Assembly (NCBI GenBank): GCA_000711775.1
Contig: ARYC01000389.1
Location: 1-64,000, forward strand
DNA from: Oxytricha trifallax
Lineage: Eukaryota; Ciliophora; Spirotrichea; Sporadotrichida; Oxytrichidae
Length of the DNA: 64,000 nucleotides
Direction of reading: 5' to 3'
Shown: positions 14,095-26,264 of the stretch, piece by piece
Layout of the letters: each line of letters starts with the position of its first letter
How positions within the stretch are numbered: position 1 is the stretch's first letter
Program-made: the position numbers and the translations under genes
Notes under the pieces: generated by a model
What the model saw: only the letters and a program-made list of their open reading frames with translations
Database searches by the model: none
What the model was told of the DNA's origin: nothing

Positions 14095-17000
14095 ATGAAT
14101 ACAGAGAGAGTAATTGAAGTTGGAGACAGACAATAAGAAGTTCTCTCTAATTCTTCGAATTCAAAGTTAATGTCCCCTACTTAGTAGAGCTAAAATTAAA
14201 TAGCACTGTAGAGTCTTGTTGAAAATGGGAACAAGAGAAAATCTAATATATAAGCAAGAAAGAGTAAGGTTTCGATATGGGATAGAGACCCATAGGAAAT
14301 GTTCAATAAATTTGATTAAAGAAGAGATGAAATTACTTTCAATGTATAAATTATAAATATGGTCATTATTACATAATTTTATGTTAAGTTATAAGAACAG
14401 CTTTATGTGATAGTATTATAGGACATTATTTAAATCCTGAAGAAGCCTCCAGAATAAAGATAGAAAAAAGAAATTTTCAAGCTTGAGGACTACTTTGTGA
14501 ACAACTTATTCTTCAAGAATCTAGTTAAGGATACAGACAAGGAAACGACTTATCATTGCTATAAGATTATGAACTATCAAATATTTTAGCCAGGAGAAAC
14601 AATCTTCTACTATGGTAAAATCATAAAAAAACTCTAATACATTTTTAGGGGACATTGGATCACTGTTTTATATTATTTTAAGAGGAGAAGTAGCTGTTAA
14701 AATTCCTACAGCTTTAGATTTGGAAATTAGCCCTGATGACCTTTTCATCTTTTGTATACAGTACTATGATGACATTGAATGGTAAAAGTTCCCATCAAGT
14801 GAGAACATAAGATCTGAAATAAAATCAGAGATTAATAGATTTGGAATAAACTACACAAATATCAAGGAAAAAATCTTGATGATTCAAGATAAAATGAGAA
14901 AGAAGGAATTCTAAATACCCTTTGCCATTAACGAATTGTTAGATGGGAAGAAGTTGGGAACTGTAAAAGTTTGGATTTTTAAAGAAGTGTCTACATTGAA
15001 GGAAGGTTAAAGTTTCGGAGAGTTAGCATTAATGACCTCAAAACCCAGAGCAGCTACGATTTAATGCAAAAAGGAGACTGATCTTGCAATTCTAGATAAG
15101 CGAGAGTACTAAGTTATAGTTGGCAACGCTATGAAGAGACAAGTCAATGAAAAAGTCAAATTCTTCAAAAATTTTAGAATCTTTCAGAACTTGTCAAAAA
15201 ACAAGATGCAAAGAATGCTCTACTTTTTCAATGAAAAAACCTATCTTAGAAAATAAGTAGTCTACATGGAAGATATTGATAATACAGATGGTGTGTATTT
15301 TATTAAAAGTGGAGAGTTCGAAGTTTCAAAGAAAGTAAAGATTGAGAAACCTGAAAATAAAAGTTCTGTTGTAAACTAATTATAGAATGTCAACAAGATG
15401 CTTAAGGATTCTATGAAACTAAATTTCTAACAGTTTTTACAAGTTGACATCTCACTAAAACAAATTAGACTGTACCTCTAAGGTTCAAATGAAATATTTG
15501 GATTAGAAGAGGTAGCAGATAATAAATAAAAACGATAGACTACTGTTGTTTGCTCAACTAATAATGCAGTTGTCTATTTCATTAAGAGGGAGGATTTTGT
15601 TAACAGTGTAAACCTCTTTAAGTTCAGTGATAAGATTCTATAAGAAAAATTCATTAAATAGCAACTAATGCTTTTAAGGATGAGTGAAACAGAAGCTTTT
15701 AGGCATGTAAAGGAGGAGGAATATGAAGTCAATAGGAAGTAAAAGATTCTTGAAAAAGAATCAGAAAAGACAATGACTATCAAAGTTAAAGAGGAATTTC
15801 ATTAAAAGCAATTTTAAAATGTAACCAAGAAGCTTTAATTTATATTTTAGTTCTTAAACTTATATCAGATAAGAAGACTCTTAACTTCAGCCCAACCTTA
15901 CTTAATAAAAAACTTAAATTTATAAGAATAAAAGGAAAAATTGAGGGATACAATTAAAAATTTCTAATTGTAAATATAAAGAATTACTCTACTGATTTGC
16001 AAGTACCTTTGTTTACTTCATATTAAAGAGTAGAATGAAAGGGCTCCATATATAAATGAAGCTATTTTAGAAAGTAAGTAGTTTTGTATTTTAAATATTC
16101 TTTTTAATACAGTAAAAAAGCATATTGAATGTATACTTTCTATGTGGAATTAAATTAGATGCTGCTTTTCTGGAGCTTGTCCTTTTATGCATAAAGTTTT
16201 AGGGGTTGTATCTTCTGATTGTTTTAGAAAGAATTTAGGCTAAATATATTAATTTAAGACTTTTTTAAGAGAATCTCTTCAGTTTATATTTTTGTTGTTG
16301 AGATCATCAATAAATTAATGGTAGATATGTTTTCAAGAAAATGTAATAATTAATTGCTTTGTAAACTTTAACTAAAATAAAGGAGAAATTGAGAGGATGG
16401 AAAGAGCTCAAATGACTCACGATGGATTTGTGTTATCAAATTAAGATGATAATTAAAGAAGAGCATAAAGATCAGAGTCCCCTATAGGATTGAACACACC
16501 ATAGAGCATGCATGATAGTTTACAAGAAATTAATAATAACCTTCATATAAATAGAAATAATAGTAATCAGTCTTTAAAATAGAACTCCAATTTATAGAAA
16601 GACTTTGCTGGTAGGGATAACAAAATCAAAATTTAAAATTAAAAGTCTGTAAAAGAAGGAATTGTAAATATGTAAATTGAATCTGCAATAGCAAGTACTA
16701 AATTAGGGTCACCGCAACCAAAAGGTTCGAATAAAATGTCAAAGTAAGGAAGCAAGAAAAAAATGAAAACTGCAAAATCTTCAGGAACCCTTATGAAAAC
16801 ATAATCTTATGGACCTTCCGGAACAATGTAAAAAGCAAATGATAGAGTTACTGAATTAGAGGAGAATTATTTTTAGATTCAAAGTCTCCCTATTAATGAT
16901 CAGTTTTCTGAAACTAACACTCACTTCAATATTCCTCAGCATTTAAATTTGGTTTAAAATAATTACAAAGCACACAAATAGCAAACCTGGATGGACCGCC

Positions 17001-17584
17001 CCTTAGTCTAAATAAGACGTAGACTAAAGACTTCTTAAATTACTGCCCATCATTCTAAAAAGTAATCACTTATAGGGCAGTAAAGTTAAGAATTACTTAA
17101 TAATGTACCTTAAACTGAAACTTAAAGCCCTGTTAAAAACATTTCAGATTAAAGAATTATTCATTAAAGAAGAAGTATTGGATCATTGCATAAGAACAAC
17201 ATCCCAAGTTAATGGCTAAATTAGCGTTCTACACCTTTAAAAAAATAAATTGAATCTCTGCAACAGGAACTTCTACCAACTGTGAGTCCATAGAGAACCA
17301 TTTAAGCATCTTCAACAATGTCAACACCATTCAGAAGCTCAAATATTATGATATTGTCAGCTTAGCATCACCCAGAGGATTGCAAAACTTGCGTTTTCTG
17401 TCGAAAATAGGCTTCAAGATAGCTAATTTAAAGACCGATTACAAGACAAGAAGTAATAAAAAAGGCAGAAAAAGAAAAAATCATGAAGTTCCGAGAAAAT
17501 TTGTCCAAGAAATTCAAACAAAACACTGTTAGAGAGTAGCAGGAAGATTTTAACAAAATTTATATGGATATCAATCTGTATTGA
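14095..17584 (+). CDS. Cyclic-nucleotide-binding-domain protein, ~1140-1150 aa
   Basis: Continuous frame from ATG 14095 to TGA 17582-17584 apart from intron 14615-14648 (34 nt) and a probable intron 16074-16112 (39 nt). It contains cNMP-binding modules: FQPGETIFYYGDIGSLFYIILRGEV opens the first, and the phosphate-binding-cassette-like FGELALMTSKPRAATI ends it after an insertion of roughly 90 residues. A second half-module reads DGVYFIKSGEFEV ... NEIFGLEEV. The pattern resembles PKA/PKG regulatory subunits. The C-terminal third is Gln/Ser-rich with a final basic coiled-coil stretch. No kinase domain is fused. Likely a cAMP/cGMP sensor; partner unknown. Confidence 0.85.
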
Positions 17585-17722
17585 TTAATCATTAATTTTA
17601 TAATGAACAAGTTTCATCACAGAATAGATTAAATATTTGGAGTTTTATCTTAGATAACTATAAAGTTGTTTTACAAGTCAAATTTAAATTATTCTAGTAT
17701 TAATAATAATCTTGCTAATAAT

Positions 17723-18640
17723 ATGTTTACAGAAGAAACCTGGTCACTTCTCTACCTAATTTACTAATGCATCCCCAAATTTGGACTGGTAAGTCAATTA
17801 ACCTTTTAAAATATTAGGCTTTGACATTGACTCATGCGCTAAGTCCCTTGCCAGCTATAGTTAGAGGTCTAAATGATAAAAGTCAATTAAGAGGCATATC
17901 TAGAGGTTGGATATTTCTCTCATTGAATAACAATCTCATAATGGGAACTTATGTCCTTTTGAGAGGTCTGACAGACTCAATCATAGGAAATCTTATTGGT
18001 AATAAAATTTTCTAAAATTTACATTATTTCAGGCTTTGTTTCTAACTTGTTGACTCTGAGTGTCTATGATATTGCAAATAATGATATAAAAACATTGAGC
18101 ATGTGTCTCTTGTATTTCGTGTCAGTCTCTATATTCTTACAATAATTCTTGCCATTGCACATCATTGGTCAAGTGGCATTCGTAGCAAATTCTATTTCAG
18201 CTGGAGTTGGTCCAATGAGCACAATTTGTTATCTATATAAATCAGAGAACAATGATTATATCAACATACCTATGTTCTTGTTTGGTGGACTAAAATTTTC
18301 AATTTGGTTTACTTATGGACTAGTGGAACAAGCTTTTCCTATATTATTTTCGTAATGTTTTGGGCTTATTATGGTTTCAAATGCTTTTCTGGTCTATTTC
18401 TGCAATAAAAGTAAGTAAATTCAATTAGATTACAATTATACTTTAGGGAATTACAAAAGAGACTCTCTTATCTTAATAGTACCAAGAATAATAAGTGAAG
18501 CATTCATGTTTGGCTCTAAGTTAATTGGCAAGGAAGTCGAAATATAAAATGAGAAAAAGGATCAGTTAAAAAAACAGGAGTCAGAAAATACTAAAAAACC
18601 AGCATCATCTAATAAAAATAAGAAAGATAAGCTAGAATGA
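17723..18640 (+). CDS. SWEET/MtN3-like sugar transporter
   Basis: 272 aa, ATG 17723 to TGA 18638-18640, three introns (17789-17817, 17999-18032, 18411-18446) and no IES. About seven hydrophobic segments. LSPLPAIVRGL near the start and GPMSTICYLYKSENN followed by FLFGGLKFSIWFTYGL fit the paired MtN3/saliva (PQ-loop-related) repeats of SWEET uniporters. Polar Lys-rich tail. Function inferred from family only. Confidence 0.7.
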
Positions 18641-18773
18641 AAGAGTTATTCCGCTTTGTAAATATATATTAATCTTCAAATATAGTATTGACTATAAGTC
18701 TTTTATTTGTATAAGCATAGAAGATGATGCTTAATTATATTTGAACTTTAATTATTAGATTTAATATGATATA

Positions 18774-20432
18774 TCAAAATTCATCAACAAAGGATTACTC
18801 ATCAACTCTTCTAAATTAAGATTGGTTTACACTTTCCTCTTCATAATACTCTTCGTCATCTTCGTAGTAACTGCCCTCAACTCTATTGATCTCGCTTTGC
18901 ATGTCTGACTGCAATTTGCTTTTTCTGCTTCTGGGTGTCTTTCCTGTAGGAAACTGGAACATGCTTCCTGAAGTATTATTGTTGTTGTTTCCAGTTAAAC
19001 CTGGAAGAGGTCTTCTTACTTTTAATTCTGACATTTTTGCAGTCATTCTGCGCTCGTCATAGTTATAACCGATCATTTAGGTCTTTTTCATAACCACCTC
19101 TTTGTGGTCAATTGGTTTACCTTAATCCAAAGACTTAGATCTACCTTTCTTAGGTTTAGGGTTCTAACCATCGTTCGCGTCTTAATCAAAGTTTGTAAGC
19201 TCAAGAGAGTTGTCGTCATTCATGTTAATCATTTCTGTATTATTTGAGCCTTCGTCCCATCCTTCTTGAATTTCATCTTCATACTCGTCATCCCATTGTT
19301 AATCGCCCTCTACCATAATAGTACTTTACCCCTCGCTCAAGCCATCAAATGTAGGTTGCTTTTTGAAATGAGATGCTGATCTTTGAGATAGTTGCAAGCT
19401 GCCTCTAGCTTAGGGAACTCTTTGAACAATTGATGATTTTCCACTATACATAGATCCTGTACCATCTATTCTTCTAAAGGAGGTTTCAGAAAAACCACTT
19501 CTCATGCTTCTTGAGTCATCAATTCTTGCGAAACTTGTGTCAGACTGATTATCATCCACTCCGCTTCTCTTGCTGTATCTGCTCATCGATTAATTATCAA
19601 CTCTTTGGAAATAAGTATTTTATGAGCTTTGACTTTACATGTCAAACTGTGAAGCATCACCGTCAAACTTTTCCATTTCAGTGTCTCCGCTATTTTTAGA
19701 TTGTTGCTCATCATTTATTTAACCTGATTTTCGTGAAGCTATGTCAAGTTTATTGGAAGTAAACATGAAAACTGATTGCTTTTAGGTTTTCTTCTTAGTT
19801 GTAGCTCTTCTGGCTTTCATTGCATTTGAAGGAGTTTGTAGGTGGTTACGGACTAGCATAGACTAATTTCTTGTTGAAACCAAGCCAGTCTAGTATTTCT
19901 AAGCGGAAGGAGTTAGTAGTTGATTCATATCTTCAAACCTACTGTCAAAATCTTCAATACCGATCAGTTTATTTGACTTGAGCTGTTTAGTATTTTATTT
20001 AATATCTTTTGGTTCGTTATTCACCACCTCAGTTTCTTAAATTATATTCTGATGAACTATGTCTTTTTATTATGGGCTCTTTATCACTATGTCTAGCTTT
20101 TTTTCTTGCTTTACTATTTATTTTTCTTCTTGCAATGGTACTTCATAGTAAGAATCTTTATGTTTTATGCTTATATTCCCTTAAGACAAACTGTCATCTA
20201 GTTCAGCAAGACGATCTCTTATTTAAGGAATTAACTCATTTCTTACTTAGGTTTAATTTACAGCAGCTTGACTACCTCTGTTTCCAATATTTTTCTAGCC
20301 AATGTTCTGATTTTTGATTGAAGGTTACTCATCGTTTCCTTATTTTGCCATTCTTGATTTATTTACCAAATCTTAGTCTCTTTCCAAAGTAGCTGCAGAC
20401 CCTGTGCAGTTACTACATACAAAATTACCCAT
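18774..20432 (-). CDS. 552-aa low-complexity protein with N-terminal myristoyl/palmitoyl motif
   Basis: Uninterrupted 553-codon frame, ATG 20432 to TGA 18774-18776. The N-terminus MGNFVCSNCTG has Gly2 and nearby Cys, as in dually acylated membrane-anchored proteins. The body is rich in Ser, Gln, Asn and Asp, with a repeated unit of the type SDTSFARIDDSRSMRSGFSE / TSFRRIDGTGSMYSG. The tail is acidic (YYEDDEEYYEEE). The neighbouring gene 20663-22504 carries related units. Function unknown. Confidence 0.85.
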
Positions 20433-20662
20433 TTTAATTAATGTTTATATCTTTATTACTTAATCTGAATCCAAGTTAGTACAAAGCAAAGGATCTCTTG
20501 CATTATTATAAGTTTTCGAAATTAATTTATAATAACTATCTTCATATGCATATATTCTTGTGATATGTTAGAGATTTAAGTCAATTTTTATATAAACCTT
20601 ACTTTTTGGGAAGCCCTAATATTACCTTAATAATTCAAATTATACTCGAACACTATAAAGAT

Positions 20663-22504
20663 TCATTCTACAGCATTTATCATGATTGCTTTGCCTCTCT
20701 TTGCAATGAATGATTCATCGTTGTCGCTTTGATTGTCTCCAAAACTGTTGTTATTATTGTTGTTGTTTTGGAAGTCTTAAAAGTTGACCATGTTGCTCCC
20801 AGACTTAATATTATTATTACGATTTTGTTAGAGGAAGGAGTCTCCATCTCCGATATCAGAGAGGGAAACATCATTTAGTTTTTATTGGTTTATCATGCGC
20901 ATACCTCTTTTGTTCCCAATTTAAAATATAAATCTCTTTGAATTTTTACATTCAAAGACATTTATATGAGTTTCATTAGAACTATAAATGCTAGCTTTAG
21001 ATTAGCTTTGCATGTCTCAATAATTGAAAAACAATTCCATCATATGGATTTAGGAAGTGCAGAAGCACCCCTTCATCTCAAAAAGCTTATACTAATAACT
21101 TTAAAGAAGAATTTGTTATTTTAATTTTTATTTGATGGGAAAACGTAACAAACTAAACAAAGAGATTTAATTAAAGAATTAATTATGCAAGGGACTCACC
21201 AAAGATTAGTAAAAGCAAGTTTAAATAAATACTGATGATAGAATTACCTCTTAAAGAAAAAATTTGTAACCTTACAAGCCAAAAAGAAAAGTAATAAAGG
21301 AAAAAACAAATTTTTTTATGAGCTAATTTATATCTAAACTTATTAATTTGTTTATCTAATTTTTTTATAAGCATATAGTAAATCTCATAAGAGCAATCGT
21401 CCATTTATCTAAACCTAACCCTAAACATCTTAAATAAAAAAGAAAAGTCTTAACACTTTCTGATCTTTCATATTGTCTAAACTTAAATCATTTGCTCACA
21501 AGGAATTTTTTTTTCTTTATAATAAAACTAAATCATTTAATTTGTAATTAAATAAACCATTATTTAATTAATTAATAAAGTATATATCTTAATGATATAT
21601 TTTGAGTTTAAATCATCATTGATTAGTCCATACTTTAATCTTAAAATTAGTCAAACTGGTTAAAGTCACTAGAGATTCTTGCCCCTCCATTTAAATTTTA
21701 TTTGAAATGTATGAAGTCTGCATCACTCTATAGAGTGTCTCTCTTTTCGAATTAGTTAACTCTTGCCGCTTGAAAGTTAAGCATGCTCTCATCGTTTCCA
21801 AGTGATCCATTCAGATCTTATTCATTATAAATAAAGCCGCTCTAATCAGCACTGTAGCGACTGTCCATTGGTCTTTGATTCTTTGTAAAACTATTGTTGT
21901 TTGTGATATTTAGCAATTTGCTGCTGTTTTGGAACTTTAATGAGTTCTTCTATTAGCCATTGTTCTACTTTTTAAATAGAGCATCTCCAAAGTTGTTGCT
22001 CTCGTCTTCCTCGTCGTCGTCTTCGAAATTGTCGACTTAAAGAATTTTACCTTGAGTAGTATCTCCAAAGTCGCTTTGACCTGAATTACCCATTCGTCCA
22101 AAGTTTTAAATTGGCATTTGAGATGAAGAATAGTTTGTGCCACCTCCCATTCTAAACATTTAAGTGCTAGTCTGATCAGAAAACCCACTAACAACAGAAT
22201 CGCGTTACCTACCCTCTATTCTTTGCACATCTGATTGGAAAGTAGTGTTCATGTCATCCACTACTCTATACATTGAGGTATCTGATTAATTATAAATGGA
22301 GGTGTTATTATCTTCATTTTTCAGTCGCTCTATTTCAATCGAGTCATTGTTGTTTTAGTACTAATTATATGGGATATCATCCAAGTCTTAAAGGTGCTGA
22401 AACTAAGTGGTATCAACAATAGGCACTATACTGTCTCGTTGACTTGCCTGCATAACTGAAGGTCTTTGAGATTGATAAGTTTGCTTTCTTTATTCTTCAG
22501 ACAT
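20663..22504 (-). CDS. ~415-aa Asn/Gln-rich protein sharing repeats with its neighbour, split by a 594-bp IES
   Basis: Two coding blocks: 22504-21605 and 21006-20663. Joined, 1248 nt = 416 codons, ending TGA 20663-20665. Motifs such as NQSDTSMYRVVDD and SGFSDQTSTQMFR echo the repeats of the adjacent gene, suggesting an old tandem duplication. An acidic run (FEDDDEEDE) and an Asn-rich segment follow. The 5' block starts MSEEQRKQTYQSQRPSV. Exact edges of the IES are uncertain because both blocks share a frame. Confidence 0.8.
21007..21600. other. IES, ~594 bp, tentative pointer TTTG
   Basis: TTTG at 21007 and 21601. The segment is AT-rich with TGA in all frames and separates two Gln/Asn-rich coding blocks. 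GAC is an alternative shorter pointer. Confidence 0.6.
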
Positions 22505-22611
22505 AAGTTATTATTCTTGTTTTGAAATTGATTTAAAAATTTAAAATGTAAAAATAAATATAAACTGTCATTCAAGATAAAATTTTGCAGGAAGTAATAG
22601 AAAATCTTTTA

Positions 22612-23364
22612 TCAATCTAAGGAATTCAATATTATTAGCAATTTTATTAGGAAAATTAGTTATAATAGAAAAAAATTTCTATAATAATTAGAAATAGTAT
22701 TAGTGTTTCTTATAGTTAGTAATTTGTTTTTACTTTAAAAAATTTCATATAACTCTTTAATGTTCCAAAATTATTTCTATTATAAATACTACTAAAGATG
22801 TTTATTTCCAACTGTTTTAATAGTAGAATCCCTTTTCGATGAGGATTCATCTATAATATAAATTTAAACATGAACTTTTGTAAGAATATAATGTGATATA
22901 AATATAATACTAAGCAAATATTAGCACTTACTTTCCATCTCTAAGATTTCTTTGAAACCTGGGTTGTTTTTAAGTAAGGATTTTTCCAGCATATTTAATT
23001 TGTAATTTTCACCATCCACTATCATGTTATAGCAAAAAGATATTCATATAAAAGATGCGTTGAAATTTTATGTAGTAATAATTTGTTAAATAAACTAAAA
23101 TAAGCTATAGTATCCAAACTTAAATCGGTAGATGGGAGATATTTGCGGCCTCCTTTGCTGTAAGTGCTTGCACTATCATGATGACTCATGTGATTTGAAA
23201 GCTCTAAGAATATTTGTTAAAACTCAACACACTTAATCATATTTTAAATTCATACCTCTATCAGTGTTTCTCATTTTGGATAAACGTTTACTGTGTCTGA
23301 TAGTAGGCGTGACATTAGGATTATCAGATTTTTAATCTAAACAGCGACAAGCGTTGGCTCCCAT
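22612..23364 (-). CDS. ~173-aa small protein with N-terminal myristoylation-type motif
   Basis: ATG 23364 gives MGANACRCLDQKSDNPNVTP (Gly2, Cys6, Cys8), consistent with N-acylation. Intron 23204-23255 (52 nt), an IES, then a second intron of 81 nt (22851-22931), long for this window. The ordered part reads LSNHMSHHDSASTYSKGGRK and NMLEKSLLKNNPGFKEILE. The last ~45 codons to TGA 22612-22614 are AT-driven and may not be real. Function unknown. Confidence 0.65.
23014..23111. other. IES, 98 bp, pointer ATCCA
   Basis: ATCCA at 23014 and 23112; the minus-strand join reads STDLSLDGENYKLNML in frame. Confidence 0.8.
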
Positions 23365-23653
23365 TTGATCCAAATATAAAATACAAGATAATTTAATTAT
23401 AAATTTATAATCAAATTTAATATCCTAATTAAACTTCTAAATATTCTCAAGATTCAATTATATTTTATTGGCTCTAACACAATTAAGAAGTAGCTATTTT
23501 TGCTTAATTATTTGTTCTATCTTGCCTTTTTTCAAAATATATCATATATGGTATAGGATCAATGTAAAAACTTAAATAGTTAATTAAATACAAAGTTAAA
23601 TAGATAGGTTGTGTATATTAACAATAAAGCCCAAATAATGCGATTAAAGTCTT

Positions 23654-26082
23654 TCAGAATTCTTCTCCCTTTTCTTGTCTCTTCCTTTTGTAGGCTTCTA
23701 TAATATCTTGAACTTCGAATTCTGAGACAGGACTGTGCATTTTGTACTCCATCGAGAATTCACCTTGACCTTAGGTAGCTCCTCTAATCTCAGTTGCATA
23801 ACCGAACATAGATGCCAATCAAAATCGATAATAAAAGTAAGATAATATATATTAGAGGTATATTATGATTAAATGGCACGTCAGCATTGAGAATAAAGAA
23901 ACCTGTCTTAGTTTGTGTATTAGTAATAGAACCTCTTCTTCTAACAAGTTGACCCATAATTGGAGCTTAAAACTCAGCTGGTACGGTGACTTCGACATTC
24001 ATAATTGGTTCTAAGATTTATGGACCAGCCTTTTCATAAGCTTCTCTAAATGAAGCTTTAGCAGCAATCATGAAAGCGAGAGAACTAGAATCTACAACGT
24101 GAGTTTGACCGTCTTTTAAGACGTATCTATAAATAAAAGTCATAAATTAACAAATCTAGTTTTATTATAACTCCTACAACTGGATAACCAGTTTTAGGAC
24201 CTTTCTTTGTCGCTTCATGGAAAGCTTTTTCAATTGCTGGGATATATTCATTTGGAATGTTCTAACCCTCACTGGCATCCTTAAAGACGCAAGCTAGATC
24301 AGCATCGTCACTTGTGATATCATCGTTGATTGGCTCAATGTAACCAATAACTCTGGCGAACTGTCCTGCACCACCACTTTGCTTCTTGTGAAGGTAGTTG
24401 AAGCTTGCTTTTTGGGAAACAGTTTCTCTGTAGTTGACAGTAGGATTTCCAACTGCCAAATCAATGTCATACTCTCTCTTCATTCTTTCGCAATAAATAA
24501 ACAAATGCAATTCTCCCATACCTGAAATGATGATTTCCTCACTTTCTTAATTTTGCTTAACAATAAAAGTTGGATCTTCTCTTTAGAATCTACTAAGAGC
24601 TTTCAAAAAAGTTTCAAGTTGATCTTATTTCTTTGGTCTAATTGTGAGTGACATGACTGGCTCAGGGACATGCATGTCTTCCATGGTGTAGTTTACTTAC
24701 TAATCACAGAAAGTTTCTCCACTAGCGCAATCAACTCCGAAAATAGCGAAAATATCTCCTGCTCCTGCTTCGTTGATATCTTCCATATTGTTAGAATGCA
24801 TTCTAACCATTCTACTAATCTTTACCTTCTTCTTGGTTGCTGTATTAGTTAAAGTAGCTCCCTTCTTAATTTTACCTTGATAAATTCTAACATAAGTAAT
24901 TTGACCAAACTGACTCTCTTCAAGTTTGAAGGCAAGTCCAACGAAAGGCTTTTTGTTATCGATTTCCACCTTGATCTTCTCAGTCTTGTTTGACAATTCG
25001 TAGGCATAATTATCTGTTTCATCTGGAGAAGGCAAATATTCTAATACACCATCTAAGAGTGGCTGAACTCCCTTGTTCTTATAGGCTGAACCCATGAATA
25101 CAGGACAGAATTTCTAAGAAATAGTTTGTGATCTAATTGCTTTTTGAATAACATCCTTTGGAATATTGAAGTCTTCATTCAAGTAATATTCCTCAATAGC
25201 TGGATCATTTTCAGCCAGGACTGAAACAAGCTCTTATTTCTTTTAATTGCAAAATTCCTTCATGTCTTCTGGGATTTCTTTTTCAACTACTTTTTCACCT
25301 TTATCTCCTTCTCAATTAATATTAATATATAATCCTTCGAAGTACAAAGCCTTCATCTTAATCAAGTCAACAACTCCCTATAGACCATTTTCTATACCAA
25401 TATTAACTTAAACTGCAGCGCAGTTTAGTCCTAATCTATCTCTAACATTTTCAATGCAATTCCAGGGGTCAGCTCCCATTCTATCGAGTTTGTTAATAAA
25501 AATAACTCTTGGAACGCTATATCTCTTCATTTGCTTATCTACAGTTAAAGTCTGGGGTTGCACTCCAGATGCACCGCATATCAATAAGATAGCGCCATCC
25601 AGCACTCTCAATGCTCTCTCTACTTCAATTGTGAAGTCGACGTGACCTGGTGTATCAATAATGTTAATGTGATGGTCCTTCCATTCACTATGAGTAGCTG
25701 CTGATTTAATAGTAATACCCTTTTCTCTCTCGAGCTCCATACTATCCATAGTTGCTCCTACGTTATCACTTCCCTTGACTTCGTGAATTGCATCGATCTT
25801 TCCTGTATAGAAAAGAATACGCTCTGTAATGGTTGTCTTTCCAGAGTCAATATGGGCTGAAATACCTATATTTCTCATGATCTTTGGATCAATTAGTGAA
25901 AATCCTCTTCTTGTAATGGCTGAATTCATCAAATAATTTGATTGCATCATCATACGAGATTGACTCATTCCTATAGTCTATTACTTGCCTAGGGTCTAGG
26001 TAACATTTTTCAATAAACTTTGTTTCTATGCAGATGGGGCTGCTGAAAAAGAATTATAAGCAGTTCTAAAGAATGATTGCAT
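23654..26082 (-). CDS. GFM1: Mitochondrial translation elongation factor G (EF-G1)
   Basis: 766 aa after removal of three IESs. It begins [20 protein letters not shown], a basic, Ser/Ala-rich mitochondrial presequence. G-domain motifs: AHIDSGKTT (G1), GITIKSAAT (G2 region), DTPGHVDF (G3), NKLDRMGA (G4). Domain III-V signatures include [23 protein letters not shown] and [24 protein letters not shown]-Gs move tRNA and mRNA through the ribosome using GTP. Length is typical of EF-G1. Start chosen at 26082 because it supplies the presequence; Met at about 25968 would lack it. Because the family is so conserved, the three IES junctions act as internal controls for the germline interpretation. Confidence 0.95.
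23817..23871. other. IES, 55 bp, pointer AAT
   Basis: AAT at 23817 and 23872. The join restores [15 protein letters not shown], conserved in EF-G. Confidence 0.85.
24126..24171. other. IES, 46 bp, 2-bp pointer TC
   Basis: Only a 46-bp removal (TC at 24126/24172) both closes the frame and leaves GYPVVGYVLKDG. A GT...AG reading of 45 nt fails the frame. Confidence 0.6.
25306..25332. other. IES, 27 bp, pointer TCCTTC
   Basis: TCCTTC at 25306 and 25333; removal deletes an in-frame TGA and gives [16 protein letters not shown]. Confidence 0.85.
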
Positions 26083-26264
26083 TTCTTAAGCTTTCGAATG
26101 ATGTAAAATGTCTACGGTTATTTATTAAAGTATTTAATAATGCAATATACGGTTAAAAGTATTTTATAATCAGACTCTTTACCACATTAAAACACTCTAA
26201 ATAATTAAAAAAATAAAAAGAAAGATTAAGCAAGCATTTAAATTAATCATAATCAAACGAGAGC

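Noticed and set aside
21183-21404. 73-codon minus-strand ORF inside the 594-bp eliminated segment
   Set aside because: AT-driven composition (Leu/Ile/Phe/Lys), no Gln codons as TAA/TAG in a coding context, no recognisable domain.
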